The position numbers and the translations under genes were made by a program. Below the pieces are notes generated by a model. The model did no database searches, had not been told where the DNA came from, and worked only from the letters and a program-made list of their open reading frames with translations. Positions 10,576 through 19,457 of a stretch of DNA of 64,000 bases are shown in pieces. Source of the DNA: Rodentibacter myodis (lineage in GTDB: Bacteria > Pseudomonadota > Gammaproteobacteria > Enterobacterales > Pasteurellaceae); assembly GCF_001999305.1 (NCBI RefSeq), contig NZ_MLHQ01000025.1, positions 1 to 64,000 of the forward strand, written 5' to 3'. The first letter of the stretch is position 1. Each line of letters begins with the position of its first letter.

Positions 10576-11332
10576 CGCCAAACCATTTAATTGAAAGTTG
10601 TTTTAATGTGCCGTCTTGGCGTAATGCCTCAAGGGCTTGATTTACTTTCTCAACGAGTGGTTCTTCACCTTTTAAGAACGCAAAACCGGTTGGAATTTTT
10701 TTATCGCTTTCCACAGCAATTTTTAAACCGGCGTTGGGTTGTTTTTTGAAATAATCCAACACAGCCAATTTATCGTTTACGGTGGCATCCACACGACCTT
10801 GTTTTACCGCTTCAAGATTTTGTGCAAGGCTATCAACCGTAACAATGACAGCCCCGTTTTCACGGGCATCTTTGCTCCAGTTACTGGTGGCGGATTGTGC
10901 TGATTTTTTACCTTTTAAATCGGTGAAGGTTTTAATAGTGTCATTATCACTTTTCGTCACAATCACTCCGGCAGAATAGTTATAAGGTGCGGAATAATCG
11001 TATTTTTTCAAACGTTCCGGACTTGGATTCGTTTGGTTTGCGATCACATCAAAACGTTTCGCATTTAATCCTGCATACATTCCGTCCCACGCGGTTTCTT
11101 TAAATTCCACTTTCCAACCTAATTTTTCTGCTACTTTTTCAATAACTTCCACATCAAAGCCTGTCAATTTGCCGTCTTTATCGTGGAAGGTAAAGGGGGC
11201 ATAGGTGCCTTCCGTTCCTACTAATAATGTTTTGTTTTTTTCAATGCGATCAGCAATTTCCCCTGCATTAGCAAAAGTAGAAAATAGGATTCCTGTGGTT
11301 AAAAGTGCGGTCAAAAAACGTGATTTTTTCAT
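10559..11332 (-). CDS. Polar amino-acid ABC transporter, periplasmic binding protein (possibly cystine)
   Basis: 257 residues. A signal peptide with n-region MKKSR and h-region ends in ANA-GE, so cleavage is expected after residue 23. The mature part is a family 3 solute-binding protein: [51 protein letters not shown] and SAQSATSNW. The pattern is closest to cystine binders of the FliY/TcyJ/TcyA type, but a related polar amino acid is possible. A USS (complement form) encodes the Thr-Ala-Leu of the signal peptide. First gene of the operon, with RBS AAGGAA and a good promoter upstream. Confidence 0.9.
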   Translation of the reverse strand: MKKSRFLTALLTTGILFSTFANAGEIADRIEKNKTLLVGTEGTYAPFTFHDKDGKLTGFDVEVIEKVAEKLGWKVEFKETAWDGMYAGLNAKRFDVIANQTNPSPERLKKYDYSAPYNYSAGVIVTKSDNDTIKTFTDLKGKKSAQSATSNWSKDARENGAVIVTVDSLAQNLEAVKQGRVDATVNDKLAVLDYFKKQPNAGLKIAVESDKKIPTGFAFLKGEEPLVEKVNQALEALRQDGTLKQLSIKWFGDDITQ

Positions 11333-11373
11333 AATGAATGTTCCTTATAAGTCTGTTGTTTTGCAATGTTCGG

Positions 11374-11403
11374 ATTATAAAAGTCAGTTTAATGAAAAAA
11401 CAA
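11374..11403 (-). promoter_or_regulatory. Promoter of the amino-acid ABC transporter operon
   Basis: On the minus strand, -35 TTGTTT (11398-11403) and -10 TATAAT (11374-11379) are separated by 18 bp. This predicts a leader of about 35 nt. Confidence 0.6.
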
Positions 11404-11533
11404 GATGATTTCTTTATGAGTTAGATGCTTTTGTTATAAAGCTGAGAATATTGTTATCTCAAACAAGATTATTTTTTCTTTTTAGTTAAATATATTTTAA
11501 CAAAACTGATATTTATTCATTTTTAGCTAAGAG

Positions 11534-11539
11534 TATAAT
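11534..11539 (+). promoter_or_regulatory. -10 element for the pirin gene
   Basis: Perfect TATAAT with G directly after it, 52 bp before the pirin ATG. There is no good -35 at the right distance, so the promoter may be weak or need an activator. Confidence 0.45.
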
Positions 11540-11590
11540 GCGCCACATCAACAGAATGATAGGTTTTAACAATAAATCAAGGAGTTTTAT

Positions 11591-12472
11591 ATGAAAAAAG
11601 TAGCAAAAGTTTTCGCCGCACCGGAAAAACATTGGGTCGGTAACGGTTTCCACGTGGCTTCTATGTTTAGTTATAATGACAAAGATAAAAACTTAGATCC
11701 GTTCCTTTTAATGGATTACAACGCACCAAAATTTTTCCAAGGTGGTCGCCGTGATGATTCTGAGTTTGATTTGCGTGGTGTGGGAGAACATCCACACCGT
11801 GGTTTTGAAACCGTAACAATTGCTTATCAAGGTGAAGTTTCTCATCGTGATTCCTACGGTGGTGGCGGTACGATTGGCACGGGAGATGTACAATGGATGA
11901 CCGCCGGCTCAGGCGTGATGCACGAGGAAATGCACTCTGAAAAATTTGCCAAAGAAGGCGGTTTATTTGAAATGGTGCAACTTTGGGTGAACTTACCGGC
12001 AAAAGACAAAATGACAACACCAAAATATCAAGCCATTAAATCGGCAGATATTCCGGTGGTCGCCTTACCGAATAATGCCGGTTCTGTACGGGTGATTGCA
12101 GGCGATCTGCTTGAAACCAAAGGTGCGGCAAGTACATTCAGCCCAATTAATATGTGGGATACCGTAATGAATGCGAATGCCTCCCATACTTTTAGTGTGC
12201 CGGCAAGCCATAATGTGATCATTTTGGTGTTAGACGGTACGATTCAAGTAGGCGGTGATGCCATCGCGCGTCGTGGCGAGTTAGTCACTTTTGAACGTGG
12301 TGGTGAAAACGTATTGATTGAATCGAACAATGAAGCGAAATTGTTGATTTTAACCGGTGAACCATTAAATGAGCCGATTGTGGGTTATGGGCCGTTTGTA
12401 ATGAACACCCGTGAACAAATTGTTGAAGCATTCAATGATGTTCAAGCCGGCAGATTTGGTCGTTTAGACTAA
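11591..12472 (+). CDS. Pirin family protein
   Basis: 293 residues, a bicupin of the pirin type. The N-terminal cupin carries the metal-site region GEHPHRGFETVTIAYQGE, then SHRDSYGGGGTIGTGDVQWM and GSGVMHEEMHSE; the His residues and the Glu are the expected metal ligands. Some bacterial pirins act as quercetinases and others modulate partner enzymes; the sequence does not say which applies here. RBS AAGGAG sits just before the ATG. It is a single-gene unit closed by a strong terminator. Confidence 0.93.
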   Translation: MKKVAKVFAAPEKHWVGNGFHVASMFSYNDKDKNLDPFLLMDYNAPKFFQGGRRDDSEFDLRGVGEHPHRGFETVTIAYQGEVSHRDSYGGGGTIGTGDVQWMTAGSGVMHEEMHSEKFAKEGGLFEMVQLWVNLPAKDKMTTPKYQAIKSADIPVVALPNNAGSVRVIAGDLLETKGAASTFSPINMWDTVMNANASHTFSVPASHNVIILVLDGTIQVGGDAIARRGELVTFERGGENVLIESNNEAKLLILTGEPLNEPIVGYGPFVMNTREQIVEAFNDVQAGRFGRLD

Positions 12473-12479
12473 AAGTTAA

Positions 12480-12505
12480 AGCCATCCGAAAGGATGGCTT
12501 TTTTT
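12480..12505 (+). terminator. Rho-independent terminator after pirin gene
   Basis: AGCCATCC (12480-12487) pairs with GGATGGCT (12492-12499) around GAAA, followed by a T run. Confidence 0.9.
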
Positions 12506-12543
12506 ATGGAGAGTGAAAACGTCATCATCATTTCAAAAATCTT

Positions 12544-13413
12544 TTAAATTTTTGACCGCACTTTTGCCAGTAAACTAACCGAAACAATGATCACCAGTGC
12601 GCCGATCCAAAAATAAAGGCTTGGTGTATGCTGCCAAATGAGCCAGTCAAACAAACTGGAAAAAATCACGCCGCTAAAAGCAAAAGGCGTAATCACATTT
12701 GCCGGTGCATATTTGAAGGCTCGGGTTAAAAGCAGTTGGAAGATGAGTCCAAATCCTCCCACCAGTAAAAGCAGCCCAAATTCATTTAAATCCGGCATTT
12801 TCCACTGTGGAAAAAAGAACATCGGCAATAGCAATGTGCCAATTAAATGGAAGTAAAACACAATATTTTTCGGTGAATTGTGTTTGTTGAGTTCTTGTAA
12901 ACTAATAAATGCCATTGCCGCCAAAATTGCGCCACTTAATCCAATCAGCACATAAATCGGTTCAAAAGAACCGTTATGATTGGTGAGCAAAATAATGGAT
13001 ACGCCGACAAAACCCATTAAACTGCAGGCTAAGACATTAAGTGGTGTTTTTTGACGGAAAAACAGTAATAAAATCGGCACAAATAACGCGGAAGTATTCA
13101 GTAATAAAACGGCAATTGAGAGGGGTAAAAATTTCACGACATAGAAATTAATCAACATACTCGCCACGCCTGCCAAATTTCGTAAAACCAAAAATTTCCA
13201 CTGGGCGGTTTCCACTTTAAAATCCCGATCTTTAATCATAAAAGGCAGTAAAAACAACAAGCCAATGAAAAAACGGGCAAACAGCGTTTCACTGGCTGGC
13301 AACGTGTCGGACGCGGTTTTCACAAACACATTCATTAAGGTAATGCTGCAATAAGCGGACACCATAAAAATGATGGCTTTTTGGTAAGGTGAGAGCGTGG
13401 TATTTATTTGCAT
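12544..13413 (-). CDS. DMT-superfamily (EamA) transporter
   Basis: 289 residues with about ten hydrophobic segments in two EamA-like halves, for example LACSLMGFVGVSIILL and the second-half stretch PANVITPFAFSGVIFSSLF. Probably a small-metabolite exporter; substrate unknown. The start is the ATG at 13413 (MQINTTLSPYQ), because AAGGAAC lies at the right distance; an upstream GTG at 13440 would add nine residues but would place that ribosome binding site inside the gene. It faces the pirin gene and diverges from nudC. Confidence 0.85.
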   Translation of the reverse strand: MQINTTLSPYQKAIIFMVSAYCSITLMNVFVKTASDTLPASETLFARFFIGLLFLLPFMIKDRDFKVETAQWKFLVLRNLAGVASMLINFYVVKFLPLSIAVLLLNTSALFVPILLLFFRQKTPLNVLACSLMGFVGVSIILLTNHNGSFEPIYVLIGLSGAILAAMAFISLQELNKHNSPKNIVFYFHLIGTLLLPMFFFPQWKMPDLNEFGLLLLVGGFGLIFQLLLTRAFKYAPANVITPFAFSGVIFSSLFDWLIWQHTPSLYFWIGALVIIVSVSLLAKVRSKI

Positions 13414-13582
13414 AATGACAAGTTCCTTATAGATGTTCACGATAGATAATGTCGATTTTTACTACCTATATCACGTGAATTTGTACATCATAAGGAAAGA
13501 AACCAAAACATTCAAAACTATTTCAATTTTTAACCGCACTTCATATTACTTTAAACTTTTTAAGTCTTTGATTTAATCGGTC

Positions 13583-13588
13583 TATAAT
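13583..13588 (+). promoter_or_regulatory. -10 element upstream of nudC
   Basis: TATAAT 53 bp before the nudC start. The best -35-like hexamer at 17 bp spacing is poor, so this is tentative. Confidence 0.35.
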
Positions 13589-13640
13589 AGTGTTTAGTAT
13601 TAGAAGCAAGCAAAGTGCGGTCATTTTTGGAGAAGATTTT

Positions 13641-14453
13641 ATGAAGAGAATTCAGGCAACCGATTTGGGTTATTGGCTACTTACTCAGGGTTCAAATTTG
13701 CATTTAATCGGTGGTCATTTACCGTTCGGCACTGCCGAATCTTTAGGGATTAGCGGTTTGAAAGGAATGACAATTGGTGAGTGGGAAGGGGAAACACTTT
13801 GGCTTATTGAAGAGCAAACGGATGACGGACGGGATTATGTTAGTTTGCGTGAACAGCTTTCCTTGCCGGAAGAAAAATTCCATCTTTTAAATCGTGGCGT
13901 GGAAATTAATCACTTTTTCAAAACACATCAATTTTGTGGCAAGTGTGGTCATCAAACCAAGCAAACAGAAGATGAACTTGCCGTGCAATGCACAAATTGT
14001 GGCTACCGTACTTATCCTGTTATTTGCCCCTCAATTATTGTTGCCGTACGCCGTGGCACGGAAATTTTACTTGCCAATCATAAACGCCATTATCAACCGA
14101 ATGGTGGCGGCATTTACACAACCCTTGCCGGTTTTGTTGAAGCGGGGGAGACTTTTGAGCAAACCGTTCGCCGTGAAGTTTTTGAGGAAACGGGGATTCA
14201 GGTAAAGAATATTCGCTATTTTGGCAGTCAGCCTTGGGCATTTCCTAATTCTCAAATGGTGGGATTTTTAGCCGACTATGACAGTGGCGAAATTCGTTTA
14301 CAAGAAGCAGAAATTCACGATGCCCGCTGGTTTTCTTACGATCAGCCCTTGCCAGAATTACCACCAGCAGGTACTATCGCACGCAAATTAATTCGTGCTA
14401 CGCTTGCGCTTTGCGAAACAGAAAATCAGCAGCAACAAGCAGAAGATAACTAA
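13641..14453 (+). CDS. nudC: NAD-capped RNA / NADH pyrophosphatase NudC
   Basis: 270 residues starting at ATG 13641 (MKRIQATDLGYW), preceded by GGAGAAG; a longer frame from 13590 has no support. The zinc ribbon has Cys99, Cys102, Cys117 and Cys120. The Nudix box spans about 164-186 (GFVEAGE, then REVFEETGI). The motif SQPWAFPNSQM, typical of NudC-type Nudix enzymes, follows. It hydrolyses NADH to NMNH and AMP and removes NAD caps from RNA. In V-factor-dependent relatives it may also take part in NAD salvage. hemE follows after 12 bp, as in related genomes. Confidence 0.95.
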   Translation: MKRIQATDLGYWLLTQGSNLHLIGGHLPFGTAESLGISGLKGMTIGEWEGETLWLIEEQTDDGRDYVSLREQLSLPEEKFHLLNRGVEINHFFKTHQFCGKCGHQTKQTEDELAVQCTNCGYRTYPVICPSIIVAVRRGTEILLANHKRHYQPNGGGIYTTLAGFVEAGETFEQTVRREVFEETGIQVKNIRYFGSQPWAFPNSQMVGFLADYDSGEIRLQEAEIHDARWFSYDQPLPELPPAGTIARKLIRATLALCETENQQQQAEDN

Positions 14454-14465
14454 AAGGAAGCCTAA

Positions 14466-15530
14466 ATGTCAGAATTAAAAAATGATCGTTATTTAAAAGC
14501 CTTGTTACGTCAACCGGTGGATTGCACACCGGTATGGATGATGCGTCAAGCAGGGCGTTATTTACCGGAATATAAAGCAACCCGTGCGCAGGCAGGGGAT
14601 TTTATGTCCCTTTGTCGCAATGCGGAGCTGGCTTGTGAGGTTACATTACAACCGTTACGCCGCTATGAGTTGGATGCGGCGATTTTATTTTCCGATATTT
14701 TAACCATTCCCGATGCAATGGGATTGGGATTGAGTTTTGGGGCGGGGGAAGGCCCGAAATTTGCCCGCCCGATTGAAAGCAAAAGTGCGGTGGAAAATCT
14801 ACCTATTCCCGATCCGGAACAAGAACTGCAATATGTAATGAATGCGGTACGCACAATTCGTCAAGCACTAAAAGGGGAAGTGCCGCTTATCGGTTTTTCC
14901 GGCAGCCCTTGGACACTCGCCACTTATATGGTGGAAGGCGGTTCAAGCAAAACTTTCGGCAAAATCAAAAAAATGATGTATGCAGAACCCCAAACCTTAC
15001 ATTTGTTGCTCGATAAATTAGCGAATGCCGTTACCCTTTATTTAAACGCGCAAATCAAAGCTGGGGCGCAATCGGTGATGATTTTTGATACTTGGGGCGG
15101 CGTGTTGGGACACCGTGAATATTTGGATTTTTCCCTGCAATATATGCACAAAATTGTGGACGGCTTGATTCGTGAAAACGAGGGACGCCGCGTGCCGGTG
15201 ACCTTATTCACCAAAGGTGGCGGATTATGGTTGGAAGCCATTGCCAATACCGGCTGCGATGCCATTGGTTTGGATTGGACGGTTAATCTTGCCGAGGCAA
15301 AAGCACGGGTAGGGCATAAAGTAGCCTTGCAAGGTAATATGGATCCGAGTGTGCTTTATGCACCGGCAGAGCGTATTCAACAAGAAGTGCGGTCAATTTT
15401 GGCGGATTTTGGGGAAGGCAGTGGTCACGTGTTTAATCTTGGTCACGGTATTCATCAAGATGTGCCGGAAAGCGCGCCGAAAATCTTTGTGGATGCCATT
15501 CACGAGTACTCCAAAGCCTACCATAAATAA
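14466..15530 (+). CDS. hemE: Uroporphyrinogen decarboxylase
   Basis: 354 residues, full length. Signature [15 protein letters not shown] near the N-terminus contains the catalytic Arg residues, and [13 protein letters not shown] is the second family signature. It decarboxylates uroporphyrinogen III to coproporphyrinogen III in haem synthesis, so this bacterium retains at least this late step of haem biosynthesis. RBS AAGGAAG. It lies between nudC and yjaG, probably in one operon; nudC/nfi-hemE-yjaG-hupA order is widespread in gamma-proteobacteria. Confidence 0.97.
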   Translation: MSELKNDRYLKALLRQPVDCTPVWMMRQAGRYLPEYKATRAQAGDFMSLCRNAELACEVTLQPLRRYELDAAILFSDILTIPDAMGLGLSFGAGEGPKFARPIESKSAVENLPIPDPEQELQYVMNAVRTIRQALKGEVPLIGFSGSPWTLATYMVEGGSSKTFGKIKKMMYAEPQTLHLLLDKLANAVTLYLNAQIKAGAQSVMIFDTWGGVLGHREYLDFSLQYMHKIVDGLIRENEGRRVPVTLFTKGGGLWLEAIANTGCDAIGLDWTVNLAEAKARVGHKVALQGNMDPSVLYAPAERIQQEVRSILADFGEGSGHVFNLGHGIHQDVPESAPKIFVDAIHEYSKAYHK

Positions 15531-15539
15531 GGAACAGTG

Positions 15540-16130
15540 ATGAGAAATCCTATCCATAAACGTCTCGAAAATTTAGAAAGTTGGCAGCACCTTACTTTTA
15601 TGGCGACATTATGCGAACGTATGATGCCGAATTTTAAATTGTTCTGTCAAATGACGGCGTTGGAAACGGAAGCAAAGACTTACCAGAACATTCTTAATTT
15701 GGTATGGGAATATCTAACGGTAAAAGAGGCGAAAATCAATTTTGAAAATCAGTTGGAGAAATTGGAAAACATCATTCCTGACGTGAATCATTACGACACC
15801 TTCGGCGTGGTTCCCGCCTTAGATGCCTGTCAAGCCCTCGCGGAGCTGTTACACGCTATTATTGCGGGCGAAACCTTAGAAAGAGCGGTAGAAATTAGCC
15901 AAATTTCATTAGGCACGGTGACGGCATTATTGGAAACGGAAAACGGTCGTGATTTTTCTGAAAGTGAATTGAAGGAAAATGAGGATATTCAAGCGGAATT
16001 GGACGTTCAATGGCAGATTTATCGATTGTTAAAAGAATGTGAACAACGTGATATTGAACTGATTCTCGGGCTAAAAAATGAAATTCGCGCCGAGGGAATT
16101 TCAAATATTGGTATAGAATTTAATCAATAA
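15540..16130 (+). CDS. yjaG: YjaG family protein (DUF416)
   Basis: 196 residues from the ATG at 15540 (an overlapping GTG at 15537 would add one residue; AAGGAAC fits either). Family signs include an N-terminal WQHLTFMATLCERMMPN and the central YDTFGVVPALDACQALAELL. The function is unknown; the protein is soluble, acidic and largely helical. It follows hemE by about 9 bp and precedes hupA, the same neighbours as in Escherichia coli. Confidence 0.9.
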   Translation: MRNPIHKRLENLESWQHLTFMATLCERMMPNFKLFCQMTALETEAKTYQNILNLVWEYLTVKEAKINFENQLEKLENIIPDVNHYDTFGVVPALDACQALAELLHAIIAGETLERAVEISQISLGTVTALLETENGRDFSESELKENEDIQAELDVQWQIYRLLKECEQRDIELILGLKNEIRAEGISNIGIEFNQ

Positions 16131-16146
16131 CGTGAGATTTATCACA
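16131..16146. promoter_or_regulatory. Probable CRP site upstream of hupA
   Basis: CGTGA-GATTTA-TCACA, one mismatch from the consensus TGTGA-N6-TCACA. It starts right after the yjaG stop codon and about 130 bp before the hupA ATG. Confidence 0.6.
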
Positions 16147-16275
16147 AAATTTGAAAATCGTGCTTTTATTTCATTAAAAGTTAGATTATCCTCAAGCCCA
16201 GCTGTTGCCTTGGTAAAAATGCTTTGGTAGCGAGCTTTATTAAGAGACAAATTAAATTAACAAAAGGTACAAGTT

Positions 16276-16548
16276 ATGAACAAAACAGATTTAATTGATG
16301 CAATTGCAACGGCTGCAGAGCTAAACAAAAAACAAGCTAAAGCAGCATTGGAAGCAACTTTAGACGCAATCACTGAAAGCCTTAAAAAAGGTGAACCGGT
16401 ACAATTAATCGGTTTCGGTACATTTAAAGTAAATCAACGTGCAGCACGTACAGGTCGTAACCCACAAACCGGCGCAGAAATCAAAATTGCCGCGTCTAAA
16501 GTGCCTGCATTCGTATCAGGTAAAGCATTAAAAGACGCAATCAAATAA
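16276..16548 (+). CDS. hupA: DNA-binding protein HU
   Basis: 90 residues, full length. [11 protein letters not shown] start, the beta-arm region [17 protein letters not shown] with the DNA-bending Pro and basic residues, and the C-terminal [14 protein letters not shown]. It is a nucleoid protein that bends DNA as a dimer. The 145-bp leader region contains a strong CRP-like site, and a terminator follows. It could also be called hupB-like by sequence; the yjaG neighbourhood favours hupA. Confidence 0.97.
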   Translation: MNKTDLIDAIATAAELNKKQAKAALEATLDAITESLKKGEPVQLIGFGTFKVNQRAARTGRNPQTGAEIKIAASKVPAFVSGKALKDAIK

Positions 16549-16569
16549 TTGCCTCGTTACCAATAATAG

Positions 16570-16595
16570 ACCCTGCTCAATCGCAGGGTTTTTTA
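16570..16595 (+). terminator. Rho-independent terminator after hupA
   Basis: ACCCTGC (16570-16576) pairs with GCAGGGT (16583-16589), then TTTTTT. Confidence 0.9.
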
Positions 16596-16677
16596 TTGCC
16601 TAAAATTTTCTTTACAAAATAACCGTGCTTTTATAAACTTCCGAACCGAAATTTACACCGTAACTTTGTTGGTAAAA

Positions 16678-17451
16678 ATGAAACAAAATCACGCTCCACG
16701 CAATACACAACAACGCCGCCACACCATAATGCAGATTTTGCAGGAACAGGGAGAAGTCAGTGTAGAACAGTTGGTGAATTTATTTGAAACCTCGGAAGTG
16801 ACTATTCGCAAAGATTTAACCGCCCTTGAAACCAGCGGTTTTTTATTGCGTAAATACGGTGGGGCAATCTTAATGCCAAAAGAAATTATTGATGAAAGCG
16901 AAAATGATGAACTTTCGGAACGAAAGCAAGTCATAGCAAAAGCCTCCGCCGAGCGAATTCGTGATCACAATCGTATTATTGTGGATAGTGGTAGCACCAC
17001 CGCCGCTTTAATTAAACAACTTAACCGCAAGCAAGGCTTGATTGTGATGACAAATTCTCTTTCCGTGGCGACAGCACTTCGTGCCTTAGAAAATGAACCT
17101 ACCCTCTTGATGACGGGCGGAACTTGGGACACACGTTCCGAATCTTTCCAAGGCAAAGTGGCAGAACAGGTGCTACGTTCTTATGATTTTGACCAGCTTT
17201 TTATCGGTGCGGATGGCGTTGATTTGGCTCGAGGCACAACCACCTTTAATGAATTGGTTGGTTTAAGTCGGGTGATGGCAGAAGTCTCCCGAGAAGTGAT
17301 TGTGATGGTTGAATCACAAAAAATCGGCAGAAAAATGCCGAATTTAGAATTAACTTGGCAGCAAATTGACGTGTTGATTACCGATAAAGGGCTGTCAGAA
17401 CAAGACAAGCAGGCAATTTTGGCACAAGGCGTAGAAGTTATTTGCGTATAA
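16678..17451 (+). CDS. DeoR/GlpR-family transcriptional regulator
   Basis: 257 residues from ATG 16678 (an upstream TTG at 16666 is in frame but unsupported). An N-terminal DeoR helix-turn-helix spans about residues 15-65 (QQRRHTIMQILQEQGEVSV, then SEVTIRKDLTALE). A C-terminal sugar-phosphate-sensing domain follows with VDSGSTTAALI, MTNSLSVATAL and the LMTGGTW motif. Such proteins repress sugar or amino-sugar genes and respond to a phosphorylated sugar. It is transcribed toward glmS, whose ATG lies 52 bp beyond its stop, so a link with amino-sugar metabolism is possible. The true target is unknown. Confidence 0.9.
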   Translation: MKQNHAPRNTQQRRHTIMQILQEQGEVSVEQLVNLFETSEVTIRKDLTALETSGFLLRKYGGAILMPKEIIDESENDELSERKQVIAKASAERIRDHNRIIVDSGSTTAALIKQLNRKQGLIVMTNSLSVATALRALENEPTLLMTGGTWDTRSESFQGKVAEQVLRSYDFDQLFIGADGVDLARGTTTFNELVGLSRVMAEVSREVIVMVESQKIGRKMPNLELTWQQIDVLITDKGLSEQDKQAILAQGVEVICV

Positions 17452-17502
17452 AGTGCGGTCAAAATTGCCGTGATTTTTTAAATTAACAAATGAGGAAAAT
17501 TT

Positions 17503-19335
17503 ATGTGTGGTATTGTTGGTGCGGTTGCACAGCGTGATGTAGCAGAAATCTTAATTGGTGGATTACATCGTTTGGAATATCGTGGTTATGATTCTGCAGG
17601 CGTTGCCGTAGTAAACGAACAACAGGAATTACAACGTGTACGTTGTTTAGGAAAAGTAAAAGCCTTAGATGAAGCCGTAGCCGAAAAACCGTTAATTGGT
17701 GGCACAGGTATTGCACACACCCGTTGGGCAACCCACGGTGAGCCTTCCGAGGCAAATGCTCACCCGCACGTTTCCGGCAATTTTGCCGTTGTACATAATG
17801 GAATTATTGAAAATCACGAAGAATTACGTGAAGTATTAAAATCCCGTGGTTATGTTTTCCTTTCACAAACCGATACGGAAGTGATTGCCCACCTTGTAGA
17901 ATGGGAAATGCGTAGCACAGATTCATTGTTAGAAGCGGTTCAAAATGTTGTGAAACAACTTACCGGTGCATACGGAATGGTGGTGATGGATCGCCGTCAT
18001 CCGGAACACCTTGTTGCCGCCCGCTCCGGCAGCCCGTTGGTGATTGGTTTAGGTATCGGTGAAAATTTCTTAGCCTCGGATCAACTTGCGTTATTAAGCG
18101 TTACCCGCCGTTTTATTTTCTTAGAAGAAGGCGATATTGCAGAAATTACCCGCCGTACTGTGGATATTTACGATGTCAATGGCAACAAAGTTGAACGTGA
18201 AATTCACGAATCAAACCTTGAAAATGATGCAGCGGAAAAAGGCAAATTCCGCCACTTTATGCAAAAAGAAATTTATGAACAACCAACCGCACTTATCAAC
18301 ACAATGGAAGGGCGTATCAATCACAACAATGTGATTGTCGAAGCGATTGGCAATGGTGCAAAAGAAATTTTAGAGAAAGTGCAGCACGTTCAAATAGTGG
18401 CTTGTGGTACATCCTACAATTCGGGAATGGCGGCACGTTATTGGTTTGAAGCCCTTGCCGGCGTAAGTTGTGATGTGGAAATTGCCTCCGAGTTCCGCTA
18501 TCGCAAATTTGTGACCCGTCCAAACAGCTTATTACTCACCCTTTCCCAATCGGGTGAAACGGCAGATACCTTGGCGGCATTACGTTTAGCGAAAGAAAAA
18601 GGCTATATGGCGGCAATGACAATTTGTAACGTAGCGGGTTCTTCCCTCGTGCGTGAATCGGATCTCGCCTTTATGACCCGTGCCGGTGTGGAAATTGGCG
18701 TTGCCTCCACAAAAGCCTTTACCACCCAATTAGCGGCAATGTTAATGTTGGTGACGGCAATCGGGAAACTCAATGGCAATATTTCCGAGGAAAAAGAGAA
18801 AGAAATTGTGAAAGCCTTACATTCTCTTCCTGCCGACATTGAAAAAGGCTTAGCCTTCGACAAAGAAATTGAAGCCTTGGCGGAAGATTTTGCCGAAAAA
18901 AATCACGCCTTGTTCTTAGGCCGTGGCGAATATTATCCGATTGCAATGGAAGCCTCGTTAAAATTAAAAGAGATTTCCTACATTCACGCCGAAGCCTATG
19001 CTGCCGGTGAATTAAAACACGGCCCATTGGCATTGATTGATGCGGATATGCCGGTTATCGTGGTAGCACCAACCAATGATTTATTGGAAAAAGTGAAATC
19101 GAACATTGAGGAAGTGCGTGCGCGTGGCGGTCAATTATATGTCTTTGCCGATAAAGAAGCCGGTTTTACTGAAACGGACGGAATGAAGATCATCACAATG
19201 CCAAAAGTGAATGAACTCATCGCCCCAATTTTCTACACCGTGCCAATGCAATTATTGGCTTACCACGTGGCATGGATTAAGGGAACAGACGTGGATCAAC
19301 CGCGTAACCTAGCCAAAGCGGTTACCGTGGAATAA
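17503..19335 (+). CDS. glmS: Glutamine-fructose-6-phosphate aminotransferase
   Basis: 610 residues, full length. The nucleophile is Cys2, exposed after Met1 removal (MCGIVGAV). The glutaminase domain (about 2-240) has [13 protein letters not shown] and [14 protein letters not shown]. Two SIS sugar-isomerase domains follow ([20 protein letters not shown]) and the end [13 protein letters not shown] is typical. It makes glucosamine-6-phosphate, the first step to cell-wall and LPS amino sugars. RBS TGAGGAAAA. It follows a DeoR-type regulator. Confidence 0.98.
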   Translation: MCGIVGAVAQRDVAEILIGGLHRLEYRGYDSAGVAVVNEQQELQRVRCLGKVKALDEAVAEKPLIGGTGIAHTRWATHGEPSEANAHPHVSGNFAVVHNGIIENHEELREVLKSRGYVFLSQTDTEVIAHLVEWEMRSTDSLLEAVQNVVKQLTGAYGMVVMDRRHPEHLVAARSGSPLVIGLGIGENFLASDQLALLSVTRRFIFLEEGDIAEITRRTVDIYDVNGNKVEREIHESNLENDAAEKGKFRHFMQKEIYEQPTALINTMEGRINHNNVIVEAIGNGAKEILEKVQHVQIVACGTSYNSGMAARYWFEALAGVSCDVEIASEFRYRKFVTRPNSLLLTLSQSGETADTLAALRLAKEKGYMAAMTICNVAGSSLVRESDLAFMTRAGVEIGVASTKAFTTQLAAMLMLVTAIGKLNGNISEEKEKEIVKALHSLPADIEKGLAFDKEIEALAEDFAEKNHALFLGRGEYYPIAMEASLKLKEISYIHAEAYAAGELKHGPLALIDADMPVIVVAPTNDLLEKVKSNIEEVRARGGQLYVFADKEAGFTETDGMKIITMPKVNELIAPIFYTVPMQLLAYHVAWIKGTDVDQPRNLAKAVTVE

Positions 19336-19362
19336 AGTGCGGTCAGTTTTCCTTTAGTTTTG

Positions 19363-19398
19363 AATCCGTCTTATGAAAATAGGGCGGATTTCTTGTTT
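19363..19398 (+). terminator. Probable terminator after glmS
   Basis: AATCCGTCT (19363-19371) pairs, with two G-T pairs, with GGGCGGATT (19382-19390), then TCTTGTTT. A USS and its complement flank this hairpin and could form an alternative longer stem. Confidence 0.55.
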
Positions 19399-19457
19399 AA
19401 AATCGACCGCACTTTCGTGCTAAACTACTGCCATTTTTTTCACATTGAGGCAAGGTT

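Noticed and set aside
13590-13640. Upstream start for NudC
   Set aside because: It overlaps a USS and the promoter region; GGAGAAG precedes the ATG at 13641 and the protein length then fits the family.
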